Assembly (NCBI GenBank): GCA_964017045.1
Contig: OZ024794.1
Span: forward strand, 23,293,359 to 23,357,358
Direction: 5' to 3'
Origin: Omphiscola glabra
Taxonomy: Eukaryota; Mollusca; Gastropoda; Lymnaeidae
Length of the DNA stretch: 64,000 bases
Position numbers and translations under genes: made by a program
Notes under the pieces: generated by a model
Databases searched by the model: none
What the model saw: the letters and a program-made list of their open reading frames with translations, nothing else
What the model was told of the DNA's origin: nothing
Shown: one piece after another, positions 45,420 to 56,629 of the stretch
How positions within the stretch are numbered: the stretch's first letter is position 1
Layout of the letters: every line of letters begins with the position of its first letter

Positions 45420-45692
45420 GTGGACTAGAAATATCACTGCTTTGAAGGTCACTTAGGAAATGTGATCATTATATCACTGCTTTGAATGTCTCTTTGATAA
45501 TAGGGTCATTATATCATTGCATTGACGGTCAGTTAGAAATTATGTTCATCATATCACTACTTTGAAGGTCTTTTAGATAAAGTGGTCATCATTTCACTAC
45601 TTTGAAGGTCTTTTAGATAACATGGTCATTATATCACTACTTTGAAGGTCACTTAGATACTATGGTCATAATATCATTGCGCTGAAGGTCAC
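45420..45692 (+). repeat. ~40 bp minisatellite, about 7 copies
   Basis: The core atcactactttgaaggtc is followed by tyttagataacatggtcatt. It is moderately diverged. Confidence 0.92.
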
Positions 45693-45880
45693 TTACAAAT
45701 AGTAACCACAAAACTTTAATTTTTCAAGGACTAAGATCAGAGACGCCAAAATGTCAAAAGGCGCACAAAAGATAGCAAAATTTTGGTCCACAACTCTCCA
45801 ACGGACTTTAAAACAGTTTCTCTTAGTTCAACAAACATACTCCCAGTGTCCAATGCGTTCATTCCAGTGTTGCTCTAAGG

Positions 45881-46074
45881 CAGTGGTTCTCAACCTGTCT
45901 ATGGCCGCGACCCTTTAATAAGTTCACCGTGTTGTGGCGACCCCCAGCCACAAAATTTTTTTAGATTATACTTCATAACTATAGAGCATGTGTTTTCAAG
46001 TGGTCTTAGGCGACCCCTGGGAAAGGGTCGTGCGACCCCCAAAGGGGTCGCGACCCACAGGTTGAGAAACGCTG
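45881..46074 (-). mobile_element. SPIN-like hAT MITE, copy 3 (194 bp)
   Basis: Read on the minus strand it starts cagcgtttctcaacctgtgg, continues gtcgcgacccctttgggggt and tcgcctaagaccactt, and ends ggttgagaaccactg. It is flanked by a perfect 8 bp duplication ctctaagg (45873-45880 and 46075-46082). A plus-strand open frame at 45990-46421 that begins inside it is spurious. Confidence 0.93.
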
Positions 46075-46107
46075 CTCTAAGGGGACCCCAATCTTGTCAT
46101 GTCTTTG

Positions 46108-46317
46108 GTTCTAGCATCTCAGAAACACTACCACAACGGCATGCTCAGAAACACTACCACAACGGCATGCTCAGAAACACTACCACAACGGCATGCTCAG
46201 AAACACTACCACAACGGCATGCTCAGAAACACTACCACAACGGCATGCTCAGAAACACTACCACAACGGCATGCTCAGAAACACTACCACAACGGCATGC
46301 TCAGAAACACTACCTAC
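46108..46317 (+). repeat. 26 bp minisatellite, 8 copies
   Basis: The unit contains cagaaacactaccacaacgg followed by catgct. The copies are essentially identical, implying very recent expansion. Confidence 0.96.
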
Positions 46318-46371
46318 CTTACACAAAAACATGTCAAGACAGATTCATAACAAAACAGAAGCAATCTGTAT

Positions 46372-46513
46372 CACCTTTTACCTCTTATACTGCATCACCC
46401 TTTACCTCTTACACTGCATAACCCTTTACCTCTTACACTGCATCACCCTTTACCTCTTACACTGCATCACCCTTTACCTCTTACAATGCATCACCCTTTA
46501 CCTCTTACACTGC
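46372..46513 (+). repeat. 25 bp minisatellite, about 5.5 copies
   Basis: The unit contains cctcttacactgcatcaccc followed by tttac. Confidence 0.94.
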
Positions 46514-46536
46514 AGAAGTATTCCCTACCCCGAAGT

Positions 46537-46760
46537 GCATGATTACCCATACCAAACCGTGTATAATTACCCAAGTCCCACAGTGCATTACAACACTAAA
46601 CTCACAGTGCATGATAACGCTAACCTGACAGTGCATGATAACACTTACCTGAAAGCGCATGATAACCCTAACATGACAGTGCATGATAACACTAAACTCA
46701 TTGTGCATGATTACCATTTCCCCCACTGTGCATGATTACCTCTACCACTCAAGGAATCAT
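46537..46760 (+). repeat. ~24 bp minisatellite, about 9 copies, diverged
   Basis: The core cagtgcatgataacactaac has variants such as gtgcatgattaccc and gtgcattacaacac. Confidence 0.88.
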
Positions 46761-46761
46761 G

Positions 46762-47089
46762 CACTGAGTTTTACAAACAGAGAAATTCGGTTAAATAATA
46801 GTTATGTTTATTCCACAGAAAATCAGGGTAATCTGTTAATTGAAACATATGAAACAATGTATACGTTTCTGATGGACTGACGCAAGGTAATTTATAAAAG
46901 TGCATTTTATATGTTCATCCGCAGTAGATTTAATATGTTAAGTAATATACTACTCAAGTCTGCTGACTTTAGAGACAACGCTCAACTCAACTAGGACACG
47001 GGTCATGTTAATGTCACACCATGAATCCAGCACCCAAAAGTCTGTAAACTAATTTATTAGCACGACATCAATACACAGAAGATCTATTA

Positions 47090-47123
<34 letters not shown>

Positions 47124-47999
47124 AAAGAAGATCTTTGTGAACGTAATATATGATGTAATAATGGTTCTAAAAAAACACAAAGATGAGACCAACCAGTAGA
47201 TCTTCAGATTTTCCCCTCCTTCATTTGACACAACTTTGTGTGCATCATGTGCCCGCTTATTCCTCTCAGCGAGGTGGGAAATCGTAATATGCGCTCTTTA
47301 GAAACAAGTCTTACAACAGACTTCGCGCGTCCCGGTGTAGGAATCTCAGGAAATGAAACCTTGTGGGAATGCTTAGGCTAACCCGAAAACTGATTTACAT
47401 TCATTAACCAATAATGTTAATGCAGACGAATCATCACTTAAATCACATACGGTAGCCACCATAATAAAAAAAAATGTATATATAAAAAAAAATATCTGCT
47501 ACGTCTCGTGCCTCGGAACATCTGAAAGAATATTTTTACATCGCGCTGGTTACGTTATCCGTTATGTTTCCTTTGGTCGCTCATAAAAATAACTTACCCT
47601 ATAATACCTTTGCGCTGTAATTGAGAGAGCTTAGCCTATACCTTTGCGCTGTAATTGAGAGAGCTTAGCCTATACCTTTGCTCGGCTCATAAAAGGAAAG
47701 TACCCTAGCTTTGCATGTTTAAAACCTAAACTAAACTAGATGGGATCGTATCCTCCTTATTGTCTGGATCAAATTAGCCACACCTGTCTTACAATCATTT
47801 TACACGACAATGCGCAGAAAGTCTTCACAATACAGAAAAGATAAAAATATAACGATAGGTAACATTCTGTCGATTACATCTTCAGGGCCGTGGGGGGGGG
47901 GGGGGTGGCGGGGCGGCGGGGGTAGGGGTGTTATGGGCGTCTAGCTTTATGTCGAATTTAAAGGATTTCCGATTTAACAGTTTCGCTAAATCAAGAATG
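46762..47999. other. AT-rich stretch with T30 run, a 36 bp duplication and a G-rich block
   Basis: It contains a run of 30 T (47093-47122), a 36 bp duplication at 47605-47680 (core gcgctgtaattgagagagct) and a G-rich tract at 47889-47925. No gene was recognised. Confidence 0.5.
47077..47134 (-). repeat. T30/A30 run flanked by a 9 bp direct repeat
   Basis: agaagatct occurs at 47077-47085 and 47126-47134, enclosing attagcc, T30 and gaa. This resembles a retroposed poly(A) stub, but the spacing of the tract from the repeat is not ideal. Confidence 0.35.
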
Positions 48000-48076
48000 T
48001 CTGACCATAATCATTTCTGTTCTTTGACCACAATAATTTATGTTCTTTGATAACAATCATTTCTGTACTCTGATAT
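48000..48076 (+). repeat. 23 bp minisatellite, outlying cluster
   Basis: About 3 diverged copies of the ctgatcacaatcatttctgt family that dominates 48665-49425. Confidence 0.8.
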
Positions 48077-48394
48077 TATGTAAACGACGTGTTTACGTCA
48101 TCTTTCCCCGTAAATGAACCTTAGCTGAACCCAAGTTCGGCACCGCGTCTTTGGGTTTGGCTGATTAAAAATAGTCTCTCTTGACCCTGTTTACAAATAA
48201 ATACGATCTATAGCCTGCATTTTTAGAATTCTGTAAAAATATATAGAAAAAAAAAGGAATACAATGTGTAAGCCTGTTCTATAATTGTCTCTGAAACAGG
48301 CTATATACACGCCTAGAGAGATTCGGCGACAGGAAGAGATATTGGCTATCACGATACGAGACAAATATTAGTATATTTATATTTACTCCCTGTG

Positions 48395-48664
48395 TGTATC
48401 TGTTTTAAGCATTGTACCTTTTTCAACATTGTACCGGTATAACTCATCACTGTACTGTAAGAAAATAGCTTTAGTTTTTATTTCTTTTTCATTTTGTAAT
48501 TTTTAATTAACCTAAAAAAAATTATCAATCAGCCCTAGTTTGGGGATATCGTTTTCTTTGTTATTCTATTTAATTTATGGTATCGCCTTTTGTTGTGTAC
48601 TGTTTGTCACAGAGCGATATAGACAAATAAGAGATTCAATTCTCTAATCTTATAACGGTACGTA
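48395..48664 (+). repeat. Dispersed repeat, copy 1 (partner at 54775-55050)
   Basis: Shared ordered blocks with 54775-55050 include gtaccggta, a T-rich stretch, ggtatcg, a gtactgttt/ggactgttt block, aagagatt.aattctc and ataacggt.cgtaa. The two are clearly diverged copies. The identity is unknown; an LTR or a retroelement end is possible. Confidence 0.6.
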
Positions 48665-49425
48665 AAACTGATCACAATTATTTCTGATCTCTGTCCACAA
48701 TCCGGAGGCGTAGCTAGAGTGTTTGGCGCCCGGGGACAAGATTCATTTTAAAGCGCCCTCTTTTAATTTTTTTCAACTCTCAAACCCATTATTTTCATCA
48801 ATAAAATAATGCCAAAGCACATTTTGGTGCCCCTAACTAGCTGGCGCCCGGGTACATCTGTAACCCCCAGTACCCCATACGCTACGCCTCTGCCACAATC
48901 ATTTCTGTTCTCTGACCACAATCATTTATCTTCTCTGATTACAATCATTTCTATTCACTGATCACAATCATTTCTATTCTCTCAACACATTCACTTCTAT
49001 CTGATCACAATCATTTCTATTCTTTGATCACAATCATCTATGTTCTCTGACCCGAGTCATTTCTGTTCTCTGATCACCATCATTTCTGTTTTCTGATCAC
49101 AATCATTACTGTTCTCTGACTAAAATTGTTTCTGTTCTCTGGTCACAATCATTTCTGTTCTCTGGCCACAATCATTTATTTTCTCTGGCCACAATCGTTT
49201 CTTTTCTCTGACCACAATCATTTCTGTTCTCTGATCACAATCGTTTCTATTATCTGATCACAATCATTTCTGTTCACTGATCACAATCGTTTCTATTATC
49301 TGACCACAATCATTTCTGTTCTCTGATCACAATCGTTTCTATTATCTGACCACAATCATTTCTGTTCTCTGATCACAATCGTTTCTTTTATCTGACCACA
49401 ATCATTTCTTTTCTCCGCCAACAAA
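48665..49425 (+). repeat. 23 bp minisatellite, about 25 copies, interrupted by a MITE
   Basis: The unit is ctgatcacaatcatttctgt plus tct, with variants gaccacaatc and cgtttctattat. The MITE at 48703-48892 inserted in it, duplicating the array octamer ccacaatc. The 3' part (49210-49400) alternates two unit types in a 46 bp pattern. Confidence 0.93.
48703..48892 (-). mobile_element. CAGAGGCGTAG-type hAT MITE, copy 2 (190 bp), nested in a minisatellite
   Basis: The termini are cggaggcgtagctagag and cgctacgcctctg. It is flanked by a perfect 8 bp duplication ccacaatc (48695-48702 and 48893-48900) made from the array unit. The interior is shared with copies 1 and 3 but in opposite orientation. Confidence 0.92.
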
Positions 49426-49659
49426 ACAAAACAATTTTTTGTTGTTGACATGTTTCAAGGCTTACTTTACATAGTTTTAGTTAAAATGACGTAGGTGTAC
49501 GAAGAGGCGAGCCCGAGTGGAAAACATGCATTATGTCTTTTAAAGCAATACCTTCTTACACACTCATTGACTCATGTGTCAGATACGTTCAGGTGTCTCA
49601 GACACCCAGGCAGTGATACTACAGAACTAAGCAATAAAATTAAACACTCTCTCAGTTAG

Positions 49660-49762
49660 TCGACGGACACACTCTCGGCTGGTCAGCAGATACACTCTCG
49701 GCGGGTCAGCAGACACACTCTCGGCTGGTCAGCAGACACTATCTCGGCTGGTCAGCAGACCC
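49660..49762 (+). repeat. ~25 bp minisatellite, about 4-5 copies
   Basis: The unit contains tcggctggtcagcagacaca followed by ctc. Confidence 0.9.
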
Positions 49763-49857
49763 ACTCACTGGAAGATATACACTAATTCCAGCGATCAAAG
49801 TAAACAAAGTCAACGCAATAAAAACACACTCTCATCTGGTCGACACATGCAATCCGC

Positions 49858-49965
49858 GCAGACACACACAAACAAACACACGCACACACAAACACACACA
49901 CGCAGACACACACAAACACACACACGCATCCACACACAAACACACACACGCAGACACACACGAGC
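49858..49965 (+). repeat. CA-rich microsatellite
   Basis: cacacacaaacaca and cacgcagacacacac words repeat irregularly. The minus-strand Cys/Val-rich frame (49782-49973) is an artefact. Confidence 0.92.
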
Positions 49966-49974
49966 ACGCTCAAG

Positions 49975-50595
49975 CCACCGATTCATCTTAATTCGATCAC
50001 GCTACGACTCGTTACCGTTCATGTAGAGTAGAGTTAAACCTCACCCCCCCCCCCGATCTTCTCTTAAGCAACGTGATATCCGCCTGAACTCTCTTGCTGT
50101 TAACTGCGTGACGTGATGTACCATTCCACCCCTCCTCCTCCCCCCCCCCCCCCAATGATCCTCGCACATGCTTCGGTGTGAGAGGAAACCAAACTGCAAT
50201 TAATCAATCAAGAATTTCGTGTAACATATTATACCACCGTCTACGCTCAGTGAGTGGAGCGATCACGGTAAACAGTCGGAGAAATACGTCGGCTTAACGT
50301 AGCTGTTAACGAATTCTCACAAGAAAAACAAGTTAGATCCGATTAGCCACTATTGATAGAATAATCCGATCAGACGTGGATGCAATACTAAACGAAGCGT
50401 GTCAAAAGTGAAGCAGTTTTTTTTTAAATAGTCTACTACCCTCGAAAAACGCATATCAATAATTATTGACAAACGAGATCAGGGCTTGCCGAGCCGTGTT
50501 CGGATTACCAATTAATAAATTGGTATGGCTACAAGGATTCAAGTTAATTCGTTTTTTTATTTTTTTTGTATACAAACATTGAATCTTTGAAACGT
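49975..50595. other. Unassigned spacer with C-runs
   Basis: C-runs lie at about 50044-50054 and 50140-50153. No gene was recognised. Confidence 0.4.
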
Positions 50596-50599
50596 CTAA

Positions 50600-50777
50600 T
50601 AAACTCTATGGACTGATAATGTCTCATTCCGTCACATAGACTCTATGGACTGATAATGTCTTATTCTGACAAGTAGACTCTATAGACTGACAATGTCTTA
50701 TTCTACAACTACACTCTAAGGACCTATAATGTCTTATTCTGTGATATAGACTCTATGTACTGATAATGTCTTATTCC
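50600..50777 (+). repeat. 37 bp minisatellite, left part (split by a LINE fragment)
   Basis: The core gactctatggactgataatg is followed by tcttattccgtcacata. It ends at ttattcc (50777), where LINE sequence begins, and resumes at 51240. Confidence 0.93.
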
Positions 50778-51239
50778 ATCCTAAAACTCTTTTGAGAGAA
50801 CTGCATTGGCTGCAGTTCCGCGCTCACATAGAGTACAAAATTGCAACTCTGTGCTACCGCTGCTTGCATGACCTGGCACCGTCCTATCTCCAAGCGCTCA
50901 TGACGCCTTATGTACCCACTAGACAACTCCGCTCATCCGATAGTGGCAAACTCTCGATACCGCGTGTTCGACTTGAGACTTACGGAAAGCGCACGTTCGC
51001 ATTTGCTGGCCCAACCATTTGGAACACCCTTCCTGACGCTCTCAGACACAGCCAGACGGTTTAGTCCTTCAAGACTAATTTAAAAACTCATCTATTTCGC
51101 AAACACCTTCTGGGGTGAAGTTGTCTACCATCTTTTCCAGCTAGTTATTATCTCCCAGCTTTGTTTTTGTACCGCGCTTCTAGCCTTTGGGGATGAAGCA
51201 TGATTTTTCAAAGGAACTTTATTATTATTATTATTATTA
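50778..51239 (+). mobile_element. L2/CR1-type LINE 3' fragment nested in the 37 bp array
   Basis: A 5'-truncated copy starting within the C-terminal part of the reverse transcriptase ORF. The frame reads LLRELHWLQFRAHIEYKI, PSYLQALMTPYVPTRQLRSS and TYGKRTFAFAGPTIWN. It then has an in-frame TAG at 51062-51064 and continues FKTNLKTHLFRKHLLG to TGA at 51116-51118. A ~100 bp 3' region follows, ending in (ATT)n (51220-51238). It is homologous to, but clearly a different family from, the LINE at 41-44.7 kb. Rejoining the array around it leaves 0-1 bp of overlap, so there is no target-site duplication. Confidence 0.92.
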
Positions 51240-51382
51240 CGTCACGCAGACTCTGTGGACTGATAATGTCTTATTCCGACAAGCAGACTCTGTGGACTGA
51301 TAATGTCTTATTCCGCGACATAGACTCTGTGGAGCTATAATATCCTAATCCGTCACGTAGACTCTGTGGACCGATATATCTA
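51240..51382 (+). repeat. 37 bp minisatellite, right part
   Basis: Continues with cgtcacgcagactctgtgga and ctgataatgtcttattccg, about 3.5 copies. Confidence 0.92.
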
Positions 51383-51384
51383 AA

Positions 51385-52270
51385 AGTAAATTACAGAATT
51401 TTAAAATATACAAATCAATTTCATCGATTGGCTTGAGGTAAAAAGTTTTTCAGTCACATATCAAGGAAATGTGTCAAGTAAGGGGTCTAAGACCTGAAGA
51501 AAAGACGCCATAAAATTCTCAATGTTTGTTTAGTTGCCACTTCTCTCCCCCCCCCCCCACATGCTCTCCAATAACTTGCTTCACATATTTCCTTCTACTT
51601 CCACCTGATTGTAGTCTCTCGACCCTTCGTATCATCAGTCACATTTTATAACGTTATAAAAAAATATTAAAATTATATTAACAAACATAAGAACATTCTT
51701 ACAGCCGTGCCTCAACCTCATATCGCCATGAACAAATCGAAACAAATAGCTAGCCGTCTTTTTACAACAATAACAAAGAATAACAAAATAATAAGAATCC
51801 GCATTTGCGAGACTAAACTTATTTTCGATGTTTTCTATTGGAGAATCGATACATTTATTTGATTTATAAATGTAGTCCGGGTCAAAGATTTTGTCACACG
51901 TCGTGTACATTAAGTAATTTATGAATTCCTGCGCAGCAGTCCGAATCAGACTTGTCTAAGTCTAAGCCTGACCCCTGAACCCTAACTCATAGCCCCCAAA
52001 AATGGTGACGTGAATTGATTGAAATGCCAAGGCCAGTGTCATCAACAGTCAGTTGACAGTTCTATTATTGTCAGTACAAAAAACAAACACAGCCTTAGAA
52101 ATTTCCAAATTGGGTCAACATTAGCCACTCAGTTCTATCGATCAAGCCAAAGTGTGTCAACTGTAACGGCACAGTTTTACACAGATGCACATACTCTTCA
52201 GCTGCCCACTATGATGTTGACACACACACCCGGCACTAACTGAATACAAACAGCTGTCCATTAGGCGTCA
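51385..52270. other. Unassigned spacer
   Basis: A C-run lies at 51547-51558. The minus frame 51635-51910 has no recognisable domain. Confidence 0.4.
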
Positions 52271-52274
52271 TTAT

Positions 52275-52884
52275 GAACTACCAGATACCGGGATATGAAT
52301 TATCAGACCCCAGGATATGAACAATCAGACCCCAGGATATGAACTATCAGACCCCAGGATATGAACGCACAGACCCCAGGATATGAACTATCAGACCCCA
52401 AGATATGAACTAACAGACCCCAGGATATGAACTAACAGACTCCAGGATATGAAATAATAGACCCCAGGATATGAACTAACAGACCCCAGGATAGGAACTA
52501 ACAGACCCCAGGATATGAACTAACAGACCCCATGATATGAACTATCAGACCCCAGGATATGAACAACCAGACACCAGGGCAGGAACTAACAGACCCCGGG
52601 ATATGAACTATCGGACCCCATGATATGAACTATCAGACCCCAGGATATGAACTATCAGACCCCAGGATATGAACTATCGGACCCCAGGATATGAAATATC
52701 AGACCCCATGATATGAACTATCAGACCCAAGGATATGAACTATCAGACCCCAGGATATGAACTAACAGACCCCAGGATATGAACTAACAGACCCCAGGAT
52801 ATGAACTAACAGACCCCAGGATATGAACTAACAGACCCCAGGATATGAACTAATATACCCCAGGATATGCACTAACAGACACTA
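52275..52884 (+). repeat. 22 bp minisatellite, about 27 copies (type A)
   Basis: The unit is cccaggatatgaactaacag plus ac, with variants tatcag, catgatatg and ccaagatatg. Confidence 0.96.
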
Positions 52885-53152
52885 GGACATGTACAACCAG
52901 ACCCCAGGACATGTTCCGCCAGACCCCAGGACATGTACCACCAGACCCCAGGACATGTACCGCCAGACCCCAGGACATGTACCGCCAGACCCCAGGACAT
53001 GTACCGCCAGACCCCAGGACATGTACCGCCAGACCTTAGGACATGTACCGCCAGACACCAGGACATGTACCACCAGACCCCATGACATGTACCACCAGAC
53101 CCCAGGAAATGTACCACCAGACCCCAGGACATGTACCGCCAGACCCCAGGAG
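52885..53152 (+). repeat. 22 bp minisatellite, about 12 copies (type B)
   Basis: The unit is cccaggacatgtaccgccag plus ac. It is the type A unit with four or five fixed changes, in register with it and directly adjoining. Transition units (ccaggatatgcactaacaga, cactaggacatgtacaacca) lie at 52860-52900. Confidence 0.95.
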
Positions 53153-53204
53153 CCAGTTCAGAAAACAGCATGACATTCGAGGCAGTACACTGCAACCGCT
53201 CTTT

Positions 53205-53350
53205 GTACAGTTAACATGACAGTTTAACAACCACGGTTGACATGACAGTTTAACAACCACAGTTGACATGACAGTTTAACGACCACAGTTGACACTACAG
53301 ATTGACACTACATATTGACACTACATATTGACACTACATATTGACTTACA
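53205..53350 (+). repeat. Short repeats built on 'tgacatgacagtttaac' and 'attgacactacat'
   Basis: First ~26 bp units with caaccacagttgacatgaca, then ~14 bp units with attgacactacat. Confidence 0.85.
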
Positions 53351-53379
53351 AGTTTACATCAGAGATTGACATGTACGTT

Positions 53380-53670
53380 TTGTACTAGAAACTGACATCG
53401 CAGTCAACATGAGAGTTTGACATCTCAATTATCACTACATTTTGACATCGCAGTCAACATGAGAGTTTGACATCTCAATTATCACTACAGTATGACATTG
53501 CAGTTAACATGACAGTTTAACATCTCAATTATCACTACAGTTTGACATCGCAGTTAACATGACAGTTTAACATCTCAATTATCACTACAGTTTGACATCG
53601 CAGTTAACATGACATTTTAACATCTCAATTATCACTACAGTTTGACATCGCAGTTACCATGAGATTTGAA
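53380..53670 (+). repeat. 50 bp minisatellite, about 5.5 copies
   Basis: The core catctcaattatcactacag recurs at 53421, 53471, 53521, 53571 and 53621. The unit is completed by tttgacatcgcagttaacat and gacagtttaa. Confidence 0.95.
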
Positions 53671-53789
53671 CCTCCCAATGGACCCTGAGTTTTGTGCCAT
53701 CTCAGATATTGTTTGGATTTGACAACCAGGTTACACCGTAATTGTAGGTGCAGAGTTCACAGTTTGACGCTCACATTAAACCAGCGTTT

Positions 53790-53995
53790 AACTGTGTAGA
53801 CACACACTCTTTCAGGAGGCCACACGATGTGGAGACACACACTTTTTCAGGAGGCCACACGATGTGGAGACACACACTCTTTCAGGAGGCCACACGATGT
53901 GGAGACACACACTCTTTCAGGAGCCACACGATGTGGAGACACACGCTCTTTCAGTAGGCCAAACGTTGTGGAGACACACACTGTTTCAGGACGCC
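53790..53995 (+). repeat. 35 bp minisatellite, about 6 copies
   Basis: ggagacacacactctttcag is followed by gaggccacacgatgt. The repeated ggag lies at 53831, 53866, 53901, 53935 and 53970. Confidence 0.94.
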
Positions 53996-53999
53996 GAAA

Positions 54000-54774
54000 T
54001 ATCACCCGCCGTTCGTAACCTCGCGTTCACATCACATTTCGAGATCGGTTCGACCGTATGACATAAACACTGCTCGCCTTACGACCAGTCATGAGCACAC
54101 AAAAATTGAATAAGGAATCAATGATCCGGAACGAATAAGCCATAGACTCTTCCATTAACCCAGTTACTGGCGCGACCTTGACCGTATTTGTAACAATAAA
54201 ACAACAATTTACAGCACTTTGTCAGAAAACTATTATTATTTTTTAAAGCGATCTTTTAAACATTATCTTTAAAATAAGAGTGTTTGTGTAGCTCTTATTA
54301 GTCTTATTTTTAGTTAGATGTAATGATAAGGAAGCGTGCTCCTCGAAGGTTCATATGTCACAGTGGATGTTACTTGCATTGAAATTTTAACGGTGTAATT
54401 TTCGGTGTAGACAGCGTCATTATAATTAGCTATCACTCACGTAAGGGGTTGTGTCGTTATGAGGGATGACGTATTTTGAGACACGCTTTGCCCGCCTTCC
54501 ACGTGCATGACCTTTTTCAAGTCGGTCCCGTGTTGGAGCGGCTAGAAAAAATATCCCTTTGTTGATACTTTTGTTTACTATCGTCCGTTTCTGTGGAACA
54601 TGATAGAACGATCTAGATAATGCGGGAAGCAGTAAGACTGCGTAATCCTTTTCCAGAATGATCATCTGAAACTGGGTATAAAAGGGATAAGAATAAATGA
54701 CGAGAGAGAGATGTTATTTTGATCACGAGTCGTGCAATGTGTCATTATTTAACTGAGTGTAGATTTTTCTATTT
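54000..54774. other. Unassigned spacer
   Basis: No array, transposon motif or domain-bearing frame was recognised. Confidence 0.4.
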
Positions 54775-55050
54775 CCTCGTACCATTTTGTGCTCGTTGTA
54801 TTTTTATATACAGTACCGGTACCAGCAAATCTGTAAGTTTATAATTTCAATCATATTTCTCTTGCTGTTATTATTTACTTGAAGTTTACAAATTAAAAAG
54901 TTATTAATTGTAATTAGCTCTGGCCTTGATTGTCGTTTTATTTGTTATTATTTTTAATGTTGGTATCGTCCTTTATTATGGACTGTTTCTAGAACGAGCC
55001 ATAGTCTAAAATTAAGAGATTAAATTCTCAATTCATAACGGTCCGTAATA
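54775..55050 (+). repeat. Dispersed repeat, copy 2 (partner at 48395-48664)
   Basis: Shares ordered blocks with 48395-48664, most clearly ggtatcgtc, ggactgttt, aattaagagatt, aattctcaatt and ataacggtccgtaa. Confidence 0.6.
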
Positions 55051-55054
55051 GTGT

Positions 55055-55590
55055 GAAATGTGTGGATAAGAGGAATGTGGGTAAGTGGATGGTTTGATAG
55101 AGGGCAGGGTGGATAAGGAAGTGAGGGTGGAGCACTCGGTCGAGATGAAATTGTAGCGTTATGATGGTAAGGCGGGGCGTAGTGGAGGATGGCTAGAATA
55201 GGGGTGAATGTGGGGGTGAATGGGGGTGGTAGTGAATGGTGGGGGTGCAAGGGGAGAAGGGGTGTGAGGCGGCGAACGTCATAAATGACATATCCATGGA
55301 TCCGTTGATCAACTCTGTAATGGTCCTGATAAATGTTCAATATCGGGGGGGGGGGGGGGCAATGAGACATTGACATGACCAGTCCAATGTGTAGCACTGG
55401 CGGGAAATAATGGAGCACACTTATGGTGTTAACTTTTGCTGTCGAGGGGACGCCAATTATTACTTGCATAGGCGCAGTGTCAATGTTTTAACACGAGTGT
55501 ATCACAATCCATGAAACTGATTTCCCAAGACATTTTACCAACAATTGATTAGTCAAGATTTCGGAACATCAATTATAACAAAAGTAAAGA
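55055..55590. other. GT-rich spacer with G-run
   Basis: GGTG-rich on the plus strand (55080-55260) and a G-run at 55345-55358. The minus frame 55020-55469 is Pro/His-rich because of this composition and is not called. Confidence 0.4.
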
Positions 55591-55593
55591 CTA

Positions 55594-55842
55594 CTAAATA
55601 CCGAGGGCATTATTTTACCGAGGGCATTATTTTACCAAGGGCGTTATTTCCCATTTTCACTAGGGCATTATTTTACCAAGGGCATTATTTTACCAAGAGC
55701 ATTATTTCCCATTTTCACTAGGGCATTATTTTACCAAGGGCATTATTTTACAAAGGGCATTATTTTACCAAGGGCATTATTTTCACAAGGGCCATATTTT
55801 CACTATGGCATTATTTTACCACGGGAATTATTTTTGCGGGGT
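55594..55842 (+). repeat. ~17 bp minisatellite, about 13 copies
   Basis: The unit is gggcattattttaccaa, with variants ttcccattttcacta and tttcacaa. Confidence 0.92.
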
Positions 55843-56035
55843 AATATATGAGTATCTTTGCCTAGGTTGGACTTCTATAACTTGATAAACTAACAAGAAA
55901 TAACGGAATTTTCCATCATCAACCTAGTATTCGATGGATGATCAGGACCGTCTTAACGACATCGGTGGGCAAAGTAGTGCATTGGGACACCACACTCCTC
56001 TCTAACATATTTAAGTAATGTAAGGCAAAGCGTTT

Positions 56036-56337
56036 AGGGCCCAGGGTGCCCATGCGTTATGACCAGTGTTTCTTTCATTGGGGCCCAGGGTGCCCATTCG
56101 TTACGAGCTATGCTTATTTTGAGTGGGGCGCAGGGTGCCCATGCGATTTGACGTGTGTTTCTTTCTTGACAACCAGGTTTCACATCCGTTATGAACAGTG
56201 TTTATTTCTTGACAACCAGGTTTCACATCCGTTATGAACAGTGTTTCTTTCTTGACAACCAGGTTTCACATCCTTTATGAACAGTGTTTCTTTCTTGACA
56301 ACCAGGTTTCACATCCGTTATGAACAGTGTTTCTTTC
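56036..56337 (+). repeat. Two related minisatellites (about 50 bp then 41 bp)
   Basis: The first part has ggggcccagggtgcccat with cgttatgaccagtgtttctt. The second has tttctttcttgacaaccagg with tttcacatccgttatgaaca. Both share a gttatga.cagtgtttcttt segment, so the second appears to have grown out of the first. Confidence 0.9.
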
Positions 56338-56629
56338 AGACACTTTTTGGGTTCCTATAATTTTTTTTACAATTTATCGAATTTTTCGTAAGCTAGTACC
56401 CCCCCCCCCCCAACAATAGAGTTGATTTTAAAATCTAAAAAAAAATCTAGTTACAAACTAGGGAAATCTATTTCCCTCCGCTCTTTGAAAGAACTTTAAA
56501 TTGCCAAAAGATATTTCAACATTCATCGGCAACATGGGCAACTTGATGTCTTGTAAGTGGGACGCCCCCTGGGAACGTAAAACCCTTGGCAACTGTCAAC
56601 CGTGCCCATTCCTTAAGACGACCACTACC

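Noticed and set aside
45990..46735. Plus frames of 83-180 codons around 46.1-46.7 kb
   Set aside because: They run from the SPIN-like MITE into three different minisatellites; no single protein is implied.
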